Below, one piece after another: positions 1 to 11,403 of a stretch of DNA of 64,000 bases. Position 1 is the stretch's first letter; every line of letters starts with the position of its first letter. The position numbers were made by a program, and so were the translations under genes. Below the pieces are notes generated by a model. That model had not been told where the DNA came from and did not search any database. It was given only the letters and a program-made list of their open reading frames with translations. The stretch comes from Symbiodinium kawagutii (lineage: Eukaryota; Sar; Dinophyceae; Suessiales; Symbiodiniaceae), in NCBI GenBank assembly GCA_009767595.1, contig VSDK01026285.1, forward strand, positions 20,551-84,550, written 5' to 3'.

Positions 1-966
1 TCGGAAAGCCGTAGCATCTGTTTTTAAGGTCCTTCAAACCTGCCGGTTGGCCGCCTTCAAACCCTCCCCAAACGTCCCCTCAGCCCGCCCGGGCCACCAA
101 ACCTGGGCGAACAACGGCTTTGTCATGGGAACAACGGCTTTGTCATGGCCAATGCTATGGCACTTTGTCATGGCCAATGCTATGGCAATATGGCCACCAC
201 TTTGTCATAACCAATGCTATGGCAATATGGCCAGCACGGCTGCTCGGAAGGCCGTAGCATCTGTTTTTAAGGTCCTTCAAACCTGCCGGTTGGCCGCCTT
301 CAAACCCTCCCCAAACGTCCCCTCAGCCCGCCCGGGCCACCAAACCTGGGCGAACAACGGCTTTGTCATGGGAACAACGGCTTTGTCATGGCCAATGCTA
401 TGGCACTTTGTCATGGCCAATGCTATGGCAATATGGCCACCACTTTGTCATAACCAATGCTATGGCAATATGGCCAGCACGGCTGCTCGGAAGGCCGTAG
501 CATCTGTTTTTAAGGTCCTTCAAACCTGCCGGTTGGCCGCCTTCAAACCCTCCCCAAACGTCCCCTCAGCCCGCCCGGGCCACCAAACCTGGGCGAACAA
601 CGGCTTTGTCATGGGAACAACGGCTTTGTCATGGCCAATGCTATGGCACTTTGTCATGGCCAATGCTATGGCAATATGGTCACCACGGTTGATCGGAAAG
701 CCGTAGCATCTGTTTTTAAGGTCCTTCAAACCTGCCGGTTGGCCGCCTTCAAACCCTCCCCAAACGTCTCCTCAGCCCGCCCGGGGCACCAAACTTGGGC
801 GAACAACGGCTTTGTCATGGCCAATGCTATGGCACTTTGTCATGGCCAATGCTATGGCACTTTGTCATGGCTAATGCTATGGCAATATGGCCACCACTTT
901 GTCATAACCAATGCTATGGCAGTATGGCCAGCACGGCTGCTCGGAAGGCCGTAGCATCTGTTTTTA
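1..966. repeat. Tandem repeat, ~243-bp unit, four copies plus a partial
   Basis: Units begin at the TCGGAARGCCGTAGCATCTG motif at about 1, 244, 487, 693 and 941, so spacings are 243, 243, 206 and 248. Inside each unit a 23-27 base sub-repeat (TTTGTCATGGCCAATGCTATGGC type) is present two to four times, and its copy number explains the unequal lengths. The array reads open on both strands only because it repeats; I do not take it as coding. Confidence 0.95.
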
Positions 967-1017
967 TTGCTTCTCCGGCTCTTAAAAACGGGGTCGGCGG
1001 CACCTGGGCGTTAGCCC

Positions 1018-1215
1018 ATTCTATATCTGTCTGTCTGTCTGTCTGTCCGTCCGTCTGTCCGTCCGTCCGTCCATCCGTCCGTCCGTCCGCCCATCCATCT
1101 TTCCATTTATTTTTCTATCTATCTGTCTTTCTATCTACCTCTGTATGGATTTACCTATCTATGTATCTAGCTAACTACCCATCTATGTATTTACCTATCT
1201 ATGTATCTAGCTATC
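1018..1215. repeat. Degenerate tetranucleotide microsatellite (CTGT/CCGT/CTAT)
   Basis: A run of CTGT changes to CCGT/CCAT and then to CTAT/CTAC units. It directly follows the 243-base array with only about 50 bases between. Confidence 0.9.
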
Positions 1216-1282
1216 TAGATTTATGTTTGTTTCTCTGATCTGTGTTTTCTTTCTTATCCATCCTATCTAGCTTATCAAATCT

Positions 1283-1395
1283 ATCCTGATTAAATCTAAT
1301 CTAATCTAATCCAATCCAATCTAATCTAATCTACAGTATTCTAATCTAATCTAATCTAATCTAATCTAATCTAATCTAATCTAATCCAACATAAT
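1283..1395. repeat. Pentanucleotide repeat (TAATC)n
   Basis: About twenty near-perfect TAATC units with a short interruption near 1330. Nothing recognisable follows until the first Arf exon at 1996; 1396-1995 is pyrimidine-rich and looks intronic. Confidence 0.9.
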
Positions 1396-1995
1396 ATAAA
1401 CTTATCTAATCTATCGCCCCCTACTCCAGTCAAATCTAATTAAATCAAACTAAATCCAAACTATTGAATCTGTCTAATCTATCTAATCCTTCCACTCTAT
1501 CGATCTATCAACTCGTAAATCAATCTATCAGTCTATCTATTTTTTCCTGTTTTAACCTAGTGTATCTGGTCTCTCATGTTTATCTTATCTACCTCTGATG
1601 TGTGTCTTTCTAATGTACCCCATCTATCTCATCTTGCTTCTCCGCCTTATTTATGGCATCTTTATTTTTTCTATCTTCCCTATTCAATCTATCCGATCGA
1701 CCCAACGTCCAATTCTGCCCAGACCTCTACGCGCACCTGTGTCCTCAAAATTGTGAGCGGCGATAGCACAGACTTGTTCTAATCGGAAACCAATGATGGC
1801 TTCCCTTCATCTCCGTGATGCCTTCCCTCTTGTCCCACCCTCTCCTCGCACTACATCCCTTTCTTTCCATAACGCTCCATGACTTGCGTATGACAGGGTC
1901 TCCTGTAGTGTCGCATTCCAACTTCTTAGCCCCTGCCTCCTAACCATGGACTTTGAATTGGAGCACCAGGGCTTCTAGGACGTTTGCATCCTGAG

Positions 1996-4900
1996 GTTTG
2001 GGATGTCGGAGGCCAAGACAAGATCCGTCCTTTGTGGCGCCATTACTACCAAGGCTCGTGCTATAGTCCATGCTGGGGGTGGCAATGACCATCTTCCATC
2101 AACCGTGTCCATTGTTCATTGCTGGTGAGCCATTTCCATACATAAGAAAGGTATTTAGCAACGGAGAGATTCAGCTATCGAGATCACTTTCAGCAATGGT
2201 ATTTGGTAAACTGTGATTAGCCATTTCATTCGCGATTCACTTTGAAGCAACGTGCGAACACTGGATATCCAGCTGTCAACACGAGCTGTCACCATAAAGG
2301 ACTTGTTGCGATGTACCTTCAAGTATAGATGATTGATGAACATGGATCTCCGATTACTTTCTGGTGGCTGTTTTGCTTCATGGTTGATTGGTTGCCTGGC
2401 ACTGTCTGGAGTGAGGCGAACTTCTTGACACGAAAATCAGTTTGAGCCAACAGAAGTGTTGATATTTTCCGGGAGCTTTGTCCAGGATTAATTGGGTTTT
2501 GTAGGAGGGGTGTTGATATTTTGCTGTTGGGTTGCAAAGCGGGCAACACTCATCAGGCTGACAACAAAATTGCTGGTACCGGTATGGGTCTTCATAATGT
2601 AGACAGTTTGAAAACAGAATCATACATCGTGTCATCCTTTGACCCCAAATTCTTGGCCGATTGCGAACATCAGATGTTTGAATTCAGCAGCCTGACAGCA
2701 GGAACCAATGGCTTGATCTACGTGGTGGACAGCAATGACCGTGACCGCGTTGAAGATGCCAGAGAGGCCCGGGCTCCATTGGTCCATCGCCCACTGTTTT
2801 TCTTTGTTTTTTTCTTTTTGTAAGTTGCAAGTTGAGAGAATGCTGGTCATGCGCGGATCTGTTCGCAGGGCGTTCAACTTACCAGAGCCATTCTGTTTTT
2901 GGAGCACCAAAGTAAGGGCACAGACAAGGCCTGAATGGCGAGATCTCTTCAGTTTCAAGATGAGATTCATTCCGATTCATTTCGATTCATTCTAGAATCT
3001 AGAGGATTTTGGATAAACACTCGATGAGGTCAGGAGGAATGTTTGGATGTTCACCATTTGACTGCTACTTTTAACATCGCTCAGGAGTTGAACAAAATGC
3101 TCAACGAGGTGGGAAGTTGTGTTGATGCCTTGGGCGGCAAACATGAGGCCATGCAGGTCAGAAATATGCATCTCGTGTCGGTGATGGTAGCCCCCTACAA
3201 ATCCTGGTTTGGAGGGAATCTCTACTTTCTTGGGAATTTCTAGATAGTGGAACTCCCAAAAATGAGTTTATTACAATGAATGGTTAACAAAGGATGATTT
3301 GGGAGGTCCCCTATTTTAAGAAACGCCCTGATGAAGTAAAGCCACCATGTTCGCCTGAAGCTACAGCATGTTCACTCTATCAGTCACAACTGCCCTGCCT
3401 GTAGAACTTAAGAGTTGCTCCCCAGCAGGATGTCATCTGCTGTTGACGTATCCGCATCATGCCCAATCGAGACAAAGGGATGACATGTAGAGGGATTCTA
3501 GTTGCGAAAACAGTGTTGATAGCCATTTTGCGAATATGAAACCATGTGAACACGAGCAAGCCGCCACCTAATCATGCTTAGAAAAGCCCCGAAGATGCCC
3601 TTATTGGGTGGCGCGATAGACTGTTCACCACTCGACATGGCAGGACGAGATGCGAGATGCAGTGCTCTTGGTCTTCGCCAACAAGCAGGTCCTGTGACAA
3701 CGGCTCTAACATTGGAGATGCTATCCGTAGATTTTGTGAAAACTTTGCTAATCTATACTAATTCTTGTCCCCAACATCAATACTTTGCTATGGAGTCTTT
3801 AGCCCAGATTAGCTCTGGTGCGATCCGGTGCAGTTTCAACACAATGTTCCGGAAAAGGTTCCAGAGGGTTCCGGGGCAGATACTTGGTGAGGTTCAGGAA
3901 GGTTCCAGCGAAGGGTTCTGGCGCAGATGCATACTGAGATTCCGGAGCGTTCCAGGACAGAGCCTTTGAGGTTCCGGAGGATTCTGGTGTGGATATGCGG
4001 TGAAGTTCCGGACGGTTCCAGTGCAGATGCGCTGCGAGGTTCCAGAAGGTTCCCGCGCAGCTGCTTGGTGAGAATCGGAGGGTTCGGGTGCAGATGCGTG
4101 GTGACGTTCTGACCCGTTCCGGTGCAGATAGCTGATAAGTTTCCAGGGTTTCGGCACTGATGAATGCAACCATGCGCAACTCATATTCCCATTGCAGACT
4201 ACACTCTAACTCAAAAGCAAAAGTGCTTGAAGCCATCAAAGCCCAACTCTTGAAAGCTTGAAACCAACTGCTGAAACCAAGGATTTCTTGCTCCCTAGAA
4301 CGCCAAGTAGTTAAATCTACAGTAGGATACTCTGGAAGCCACTTCTCAGCTTTACTGAAAACATCTCAGCTTGCCTCTGATTCTCTTGTTTTGGTTCTGG
4401 AGGGTTCGCGCGCAGATGCTTGGCGAGGTTCCAAACGGTTCCCGTGCAGATGGTTGATGAGGTTCCAGAGGGTTCCGGTGCAGAAACTTGGTGAGGGTCA
4501 TGTGGTGAGGTTCTGAAGTGTACCAGTGCAGATAGCTGGTGAAGTTCCAAAAGGTTCCACTGCAGATAGCTGATAAGGTTGTGGAGGGTTCCGGTGCAGA
4601 TACTTGGTGATGTTCTGGAGGGTTCCAAAGTAAAAGCCTGATGAGGTTCTGGTGCAGAAACCTAGCAAGGTTCCGAAGGGTTCCGGTGTGGCATCCAGGT
4701 TGGGTTCCGTTGGGTTCGTGGTAGCACCCACTTCGCCCAGTTCTGGACGGTTCCAGTGCCGCATCTAGATTGGGCTCGATGAAAAAGATGTTTGCGTTTG
4801 GTGGTGAATGATAGGCGTTAGGTGCAAAAAGGGTCGCAAATGGGTCATGTGCAATAATGAAATACAGGCAGTGTGGACGACTACTTCTTTTTAAACAGGA

Positions 4901-7490
4901 TGGGTATCCTGAACTGACCACAAGAGTATTATTTTAGCTGGTCGGGTCAACAGTCAATGAATCGGAAAGGTGGTACACGGGCTTCACGCAGCACACAGGC
5001 TCCTCTTACAAACTGTCATGCTGTTGAGAATAGCACTTGAGTTTTTTCATATGGATCTCTCATTTGTGTGTGCATAGATTTTTCCAATGTGAATAATGAA
5101 GCGCACGAAGGACACGAGAAAGCGAAGCTTGTACATCAATTGGGACATAAATCTGGTGGTGGCTACTTGTTTGAAAGGCACCTTCCCGTGAGAGAAGAAC
5201 ATGCAACAACAAAGACGGCTCTAAGGGATACTTTTTAGGTCCCATGGTCCATTGAACCAACTGCGGTTCGCAGTTCAATAAGTGGCCAAGTGATAATTGA
5301 CAAGCCCACTGCTAGCTAATATGCATTTGTCAGTGTAGCCTTCGTACCTAAAACCATGCTTTGGTCAATTAAAGATCCGCCAAATCCTTCATTGACGGAC
5401 GATTTGTTGTTTGACAATTTCTTCGGTGTAGTACTTTTCTGCTTAAAGAACCGGTGAGGTACTTCTCTTGGTCAAAAACCAACTGTTCAGAGATGAGTGG
5501 CACAACTATTGGTGTCTCAGCACAGGACTTGCCTCAAGCGATGACCGCGGCAGAGGCGACTGAAGTTTTCAGGGCTCGCCGGGCTCGCATGATTAGGAGA
5601 TCCAGGGGGTCCATACACGGTCCTCGAAAATGCTTGGGGGTGCCATATTCAGCCGATTTCCATATTGTTATTGATTGCTGATTGAACCATTTAGTGAATG
5701 ACTGTTCGGTGAATGTTTGCTACGTTCTTAACGGTTGATCACTTGTTCAACACTTACCAACGAACAAATGCGGAAATTGTGCATAAGTCGCTCACAACTG
5801 TGGTTTTTAGATGTTTTAACTATATTTTAATCAATTTTTTTGTTGAGGAGGAAGAATTTGATATCTTGGAAAGTCGAAGGGATTCCTTGGCCTTGAATTA
5901 AAGGGCCAGAAAGGGATACCCCTGGCTCCTTAGAAGGCTGCGCTGCCTTCGATGTCCTCCAAAGGATCCCATCATCTGTGTTTCCACTTTCGCTGAAACA
6001 CAATTCCATTCCGCGGGGTTTGTGGCCTGAAGTTGTTGTGTTGAGTGATCTATAAATATACAGACCTATATTTATGTACACATATATACATATACAGACA
6101 TACATACTCTTTTTTGCGGCAATCATGTCAGTTACATGTTGGTGGGCCTGCCTTTTTCCGAAAGAGGTAACAGAGAAGCTTGGTTTGCACAACTTGCGTG
6201 CGGATGCCTGGAGTCGTGCCATTGTGATGGTGATGGGTGGGTTTGGATCATATGAGCCATGGTCAAAATTGGCGATGTTTGATGACTGTTGGGGCCGGTC
6301 ATCAAACGCTGAATAGGAATCCAGACCACATCATGAATGCCAATTCCTGGTTGATGCCCCATCCAATGATTTCTGACCAGATTGCTCCATGTTTACGTTG
6401 AAAAAGCCTGGGGGTCTTTCTTACAATCCAGGTCTGCGGGCAGATACTGTTGACACGGCATGATAAGCCATGCAGTGAGCGGATCAACGTGTTAATGTGG
6501 GTAAATTGAAGCCACGGGGTCATCCAAATGAAGCATCAAGTGGTGTTGAGATTTTAGACATTTGGGCCATACAGCGACCTAGCTACAGCTTGTGTTTTTT
6601 CCAGTTTCTAGGTGTGCAATGTGATTAGGTGTGCAATGTGACTATATAATCATTTGGTGAGATGTTCATTTTTCAACAATTTGCCCCCATCTCAACATGA
6701 ATCACCTCAATCACCTCAAGTTGAGAGGCAATACTTTACCCTCCTTTGTCATCAATCACCTCAATCACCAGAGCCAGCACTGGCGCAGCCCAAGGTCATC
6801 GACAGTGGTTCATTCAATCCGCCTGTGCCACCACTGGTGATGGACTCTACGAGGACTGACATTGTGCAGTGGCTGATGACTCAAGATAGCTTAGTAGACA
6901 GCCTTTCATTGAACAAAATGGTGAGAAAAGATTGGGCATCCACCATTCATGAACTCTCCCCTGTTTAGATCGGTGTTTTCCAAATTTACTCAATAGGTAT
7001 TTGGGCACTCCCGGTACAAATGCTCCCAACTTGGTTGACCAGGCAGCAGTCGCTCAAAAAGAGCATTGGCACTTACCAGTTTCTTGACCAGTATTAGCCC
7101 CATTTTTAACCATTGTCCACTACCATGTACTCATCACCAACATCACTGCCCCAATTTGCGATTATCAACTGATCTCGTGGAGTATCTAAGTCTCTAAGCC
7201 ATCTATTCACCATTTGCATCATCAACCATTTATTTTCCCACCAAGAACCATCTATCAACTGCTACCAACCCTACATCAATCATAACAACTCATCATGAAT
7301 CACCAATCCAGTTGTCATCACTGAGCCATTGTGAATCAGAGTCAAGCCATAAAACCCGTCTATTTGGACTATTTGTGATTTCTATTTGGCCATCAACCCA
7401 TTGGGGTTTGAAGGGTTCCATCAGGGGGACCACGATCCTGCCTCCCAGGGCCTCGACTGGCTCTCCCGAACGTTGTCCTCGAAGCGCTGA
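1996..7490 (+). CDS. ARF1: ADP-ribosylation factor (Arf1-type) small GTPase, eight 3' exons
   Basis: Arf is a membrane-associated GTPase that recruits vesicle coats at the Golgi. Exons by eye: 1996-2053 (starts [20 protein letters not shown]3 motif), 2702-2766 ([19 protein letters not shown]), 3085-3108 (ELNKMLNE), 3644-3688 ([16 protein letters not shown]4 motif NKQ|D split by the intron), 5526-5555 ([10 protein letters not shown]), 6167-6211 ([13 protein letters not shown]), 6806-6853 ([16 protein letters not shown]5 motif CAT), 7449-7490 ([13 protein letters not shown] then TGA). All phases join; counting the TGG shared by exons 6 and 7 once gives 117 residues, the length expected from this point to the end of Arf1. 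Donors are GC, GC, GT, GT, GC, unclear, GA. Exons for the first ~64 residues (P-loop, switch I) were not found between 1 and 1995 and are probably left of the window. Intron 4 (3689-5525) holds a 34-base minisatellite. Confidence 0.95.
3236..3325 (+). mobile_element. Short inverted-repeat element (family 1), degenerate
   Basis: Left end TTTCTAGATAGTGGAACTCCC and right end GGGAGGTCCCCTATTTTAAG plus AAAC are imperfect inverted repeats; the core has the family's GTTTATT. It lies in Arf intron 3. Confidence 0.6.
3815..4150. repeat. 34-bp minisatellite in Arf intron 4, block 1
   Basis: About nine diverged units of the type GTTCCAGAGGGTTCCGGTGC followed by AGATGCTTGGTGAG. The minus strand reads as Pro/Glu/Ser/Thr-rich peptide repeats, but this is a by-product of the repeat inside an intron. 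Confidence 0.85.
4390..4765. repeat. 34-bp minisatellite in Arf intron 4, block 2
   Basis: About ten more units of the same 34-base family, some shortened. Bases 4151-4389 between the blocks and 4766-5525 after them show nothing recognisable beyond intron sequence. Confidence 0.85.
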
Positions 7491-8799
7491 GGACACTGGG
7501 GACGTTGATCTCAATGAAACTGGTTGAAACTGAAACTGAAACTGGAACCCACTTTGAGTCAACTTCAGAACTGTTTCGTTCTGTTTCATCCTGTTTTTTT
7601 CTTCATTTTCCCTTCATTGTTCTTGTCGTGTTTCTTAGTTGTTGATTTCAAGATTCGTTGAAAGGAGAGGCTGCTGCTCCGCGGCCCCTTGGAGTTTATG
7701 GAGCCAATGTGACTTGGGCAAAGTGAGGCTGTAGGCAAGGAGCCACTGCCAAAACGGTCCGCAAGGAGAAATTCTATGTTAAATGGATGTGGTCCATTTC
7801 CGCTTCCAGTCTTGTGAATTCTTATCCGAACTTGAATATACTTGCCGTCAACTTTTCCAAAGTTCGCGAATGGTTCCCATGAGGGCTGCACCTGTTGCAA
7901 CTCGAAGACTAGGCAACATATCAAACACTTTCAGGGTATGCTGGACTCCCGAATATTCGGCAAGTTGTGTTATGTCCGATGTGATAGTTGTGAAGCCTTG
8001 GGTCGGCACCTTGCATGCGTGGCCCTGATGGCAGACCTGGTACACTATCCAGGGGCTCGGGGAGGCATCTCCTGGTGCTTAAAGTGAATCAGGAGATAAC
8101 AGACTGGGCTTAAAGTGAAGCAACAAAGACTGGGCTGCAAAGACCCTTCGATGCCGTGTCGCGGTGAAAAGATCACTCCAAAACGTAGGTTTTTTTCCGG
8201 CGTCAAAGATGTGTAAGGCTAAGGATCTGAAATGGAAGCGAAGTGATTGCTTTGTTCGTTCCTTGTGAAGTTGATGGGAATACGAATTCACAAGTTGTGC
8301 GTCATGGAACTCCCTTGAAGTCGCCGCACTGGGCTGAGTTAGTCGAGGAAAGTGTGCTTAAGACAGTGATAGCTGACCCTGTTTTTTACATCCTTACACA
8401 TTGTTCCTAGCGACCTGCAGGTTTCGGGGCAGCAGTGTTTTAAGACTTACATTGCGGATCATTGCGGAATCCTAGTTTCGTGGCTCATTTTCTTTGGGAT
8501 GACAGGTGTACCACATGCGTGGTGGCTTCAACGAATTCGGAGAGGTGCGCATGGTGAAACAACGTAAACTGCCGTGCTGCCAAATTTTGCGAATCATAAA
8601 GAGGTTGGATCAAAGTTTTTTGCACTAGAAGGCGCAAGCTGATGTAGCCGCATTTTCGTACCTAAGAGATGGTGAAGACGACCACCCTACATTTGGACCA
8701 CCCTACATTGTTGTCTCAGGGTTTGGTGCATCGCTCCGAGGTGCCACACATCAGTGCACGGACACGCCATGGTGGAGTACTATGACATTTGCTTGGCAG
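7491..8799. other. Arf 3' flank and spacer
   Basis: Follows the Arf stop. Between 7590 and 8090 open frames overlap on both strands (112 residues minus, 81 plus) with no family I recognise and no convincing splice sites; a Cys-rich stretch near 7880-7990 on the + strand is the most protein-like part. The rest holds nothing I can support. Confidence 0.4.
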
Positions 8800-8906
8800 G
8801 CTGCCAGAGACATCGAAGAAACAACGCATTTGTCAGTGCATGTGTGCAGATCATAGAAACATACCACCAAGATCCGCTAAGCTTGTACAAAGCAATCCTT
8901 TACTTG
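8800..8906 (+). CDS. Candidate exon, unknown protein
   Basis: Acceptor TTGGCAG|GCT, then a frame giving FVSACVQIIETYHQDPLSLY before TAG at 8907. A second frame through the same bases stays open to 9088, so the frame is not certain. Helical, no family recognised. Confidence 0.35.
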
Positions 8907-8962
8907 TAGATCTCTATCCAGATAATCCGTTGGTTAAAGATGTTGGATTTGAAGATGCTCAG

Positions 8963-9129
8963 GGCACATGTCTGCTGCACTTCTGGGAAAGACTGCAGAT
9001 GATGGCACTTACTTCGCTGCCGACCGTCCCTCCCCAGATGCTCTGGAAGCGAAATGCCTGGTCTCCAGTCGGCAGGCCTGGATCTTGAGGGCACTTGCTG
9101 TGCTTGTTGGGGCCAGGGGGTTGTTTTGC
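8963..9129 (+). CDS. Candidate exon, unknown protein
   Basis: Acceptor CTCAG|GG and donor GTAACA. The frame reads GKTADDGTYFAADRPSPDAL and continues through LVSSRQAWILRAL, a well-mixed translation. It may belong with the exon at 8800. No family recognised. Confidence 0.5.
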
Positions 9130-10076
9130 GTAACAAGCTTCAACTTTCTCCTGTGCGGATTCGATCAAGTGGATCAAAACGACAAACATCATCATTGTTG
9201 ATTTCTTTTTATTCTTTCTGTATATATATATATATCCTGGCATTCTCGTGTCGCTGCTAGACATTGCTATTACGATTGTCATCCTTTCTGAGCCTCAGCC
9301 TCTCACGTATATGTTACAAATGATCTTTCATCAATTTGGCTTTCTCGAACTGATGAAGACATCTCAGCCCCAACCATATGCCGCGCTCAACTCTGCAGCT
9401 TTTCTCGTCGCAAGTGTTAATGTACATGTTGACTCCGCACTCCGTTCAGCGACTTTTCTAGCTCTATTTTGCCCAGATTTAGAAAATCTTTGCATACCAT
9501 GTCTTCAGACCTGAGGATGTGTATCCCATGGTGAGAAGCGCTTGAGCTCAATTTTCAGGTAGGATTGGTACTAACGTCCTTTCCAACCATGGTTCCACTG
9601 CACTTATTGACCCTTGATGAACTGAAGCCTGCATTGATTGATGATTTTCCTTAATTGACAACTGAAGAAGGACTAGGTCCCCCTGCTGTAAATCGGGGTT
9701 AAACAGTATCTACTCTTGTTTTTTCCACACTTGAGACTGCCAACTGAACTCGGATTGAATGAAAAAAGATGATCAAACAATATCAAACATATGAAAGTAT
9801 TGGATGCCAGTGGTTTGAGTATGTATACATATATAAATTTTCCTTCATTAGCTAGGGCAGACAGCAGCAAGAGATAGATATGAATTCGCCATGTTGCGAG
9901 AGTGCAAAGTGTGGCACCCTGGCCCGTGCAGTGGGCTGCGTAGCTCTATTTTGTCTTGGAGCTTTCGTCTTTCGGCGCAGTTTCATGGGGTGTGTAAACA
10001 TATTCTTTTACAGTTGATTCTTATTTTGACAAATGTGTTGGGTAAGACTCAGGATTCTCCGTTGATTGTCATTTGA
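9130..10076. other. Spacer, nothing recognised
   Basis: AT-rich, with a short (TA)n at 9222-9234. An 88-codon + frame at 9248-9514 is hydrophobic and lacks splice support. No convincing exon seen. Confidence 0.4.
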
Positions 10077-11403
10077 TTCTCCTCTGATTCTCAATGTCTT
10101 TGGCAAATCCTGAGAGGCCTTGGAGGTTGTGATGTTGGGACTAAGGCTTCGACCTCCCTTCTGAAGGGGTCGATCCTCCAGGTGAACGAGAGGCCAACCC
10201 GACATCCAGCGGTGCCAGCGGCTTCAACCTCCCTGAAGGGGTCGATCGTCCAGGTGAACGAGAGGCCAACCCGACATCCAGCGGTGCCAGCGGCTTCAAC
10301 CTCCCTGAAGGGGTCGATCGTCCAGGTGAAGGAGAAGCCAACCCAACATCCAGCGGTGCAAGCAATTTCCGAGAAACAGGAAAACTTCACGCAGGATCTG
10401 CAGGACGAGGCGAAATGTTACATAAGTCAATATGGGCGAGATGGGATTGGCCATCAGACAGAAGGAAAGTTGTCCTGCATGGCAATGGCAGAATTTGTTG
10501 GCCTGGAGTATCTTCATGATCCCTTCGTCCGCATGCAGCACGTGGGAGATGAATTCAAGAGAGCCGCTTTTTTTGAAGATTTTTTTGGATTTGGGACGCA
10601 ATTTCGACGTCTGAATAAAACAAAAATAGGAGGACACTCGAGAATTTCCTGGGTGAATCCCCCACAGGTTGGTCATTGTGGGCAGGATGGGTGGCTGCGA
10701 AAGCTAGAACTTGGCAAAATCAAATGCAAGAAAGATGACTGGACCGTGGTACAGAGTGACAATTGCTGGGATCGTATGTATTGTCATGGATATATGAAGT
10801 CTGGACGCTTTTATGAACTTGTGCCCAAACTTCATGCGGCATACCATTCAAGTCCCAAGCCAGACCCAAACTGGACACAAGGACTCTCTGGTGGCAACAT
10901 GACATGGGGCCCAAAGGTGGCTATCCATATCCGTCAGGGTGACTCGTCTTACCAGTTGAGAGTTGGATGGTATGCAGCTCAAATTGATGAGTTGCGGAAG
11001 AGATTTCAGAGCACAGACCCAAACCACCCGCCTCTCTTCAGGATACAAACGGATGCAGAAAGCCCGAGGAAGCTCTTGGCAGCCGCGCCAGAGTTGAATG
11101 CGAGCGATGTCGTCATTGACGGCAGGAGATCCCCCTTGGAGTTGGCTATTCACAGGATGATCACAGCCGATGCCTTGATCATGTCTCGCTCCTCTTTGTC
11201 CATGACCGTGGCCTTGATAGGGAATCAGTCTACGGTAATCCATCCAGACTGCCATGACAGAACGTCTCTGCCACATTGGACGAGAGTATCTTGCAAGGTG
11301 CAAAACAAAGTGACGACCACGACAGCGCCTGCAACGCCTACAACGCCTACAGCGCCTACAGCGCCTACAAGGCCATTTCCTTCTGCCATTGGCAGCCGCT
11401 GAC
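10077..11403 (+). CDS. Glycosyltransferase-like protein (fucosyltransferase-type fold), single large exon
   Basis: The frame is open from 10077 to TGA at 11401-11403. The conserved part starts near 10479 (first in-frame ATG) with FVGLEYLHDPFVRMQH and FFEDFFGFG. Mid-protein is VAIHIRQGD, the basic/acidic motif of GDP-fucose transferases and relatives, then FRIQTDAES, and a C-terminal DVVIDGRRSPLELAIHRM..ADALIMSRSSLS. These in this order match eukaryotic and algal proteins of the HIRxGD glycosyltransferase group, which act in the secretory pathway; family membership is inferred. N-x-S/T sites are present. The tail is a Thr/Pro/Ala-rich stretch of (APTTP)-like repeats. There is no ATG upstream of the repeated N-terminal part, so the 5' boundary is a splice acceptor or a later ATG. 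Being intron-free beside a heavily split Arf gene suggests a retrocopy. Confidence 0.65.
10146..10365. repeat. 72-bp in-frame tandem repeat at the start of the glycosyltransferase frame
   Basis: Full units start at 10181 and 10253, with partial units before and after. Two units are almost identical (VNERPTRHPAVPAASTSLKG plus SIVQ); the last is diverged. The period is a multiple of three, so the frame is kept. Confidence 0.9.

Noticed and set aside
47..1238. Long + frames (219, 107 and 147 codons) at the left edge
   Set aside because: They are the 243-base tandem repeat and the following microsatellite read through; no family and no exon structure.
1018..1395. Telomere-like array
   Set aside because: TAATC and CTGT units do not match the TTTAGGG-type telomere repeat of dinoflagellates.
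3515..3540. Possible dinoflagellate spliced-leader relic (TAGCCATTTTG)
   Set aside because: Only 11 bases match; the following GGCTCAAG is absent. No other SL-like match was seen.
3799..4921. Minus-strand frames with repeated Pro-Glu-Pro/Ser/Thr peptides (up to 189 codons)
   Set aside because: They are the 34-base minisatellite inside Arf intron 4.
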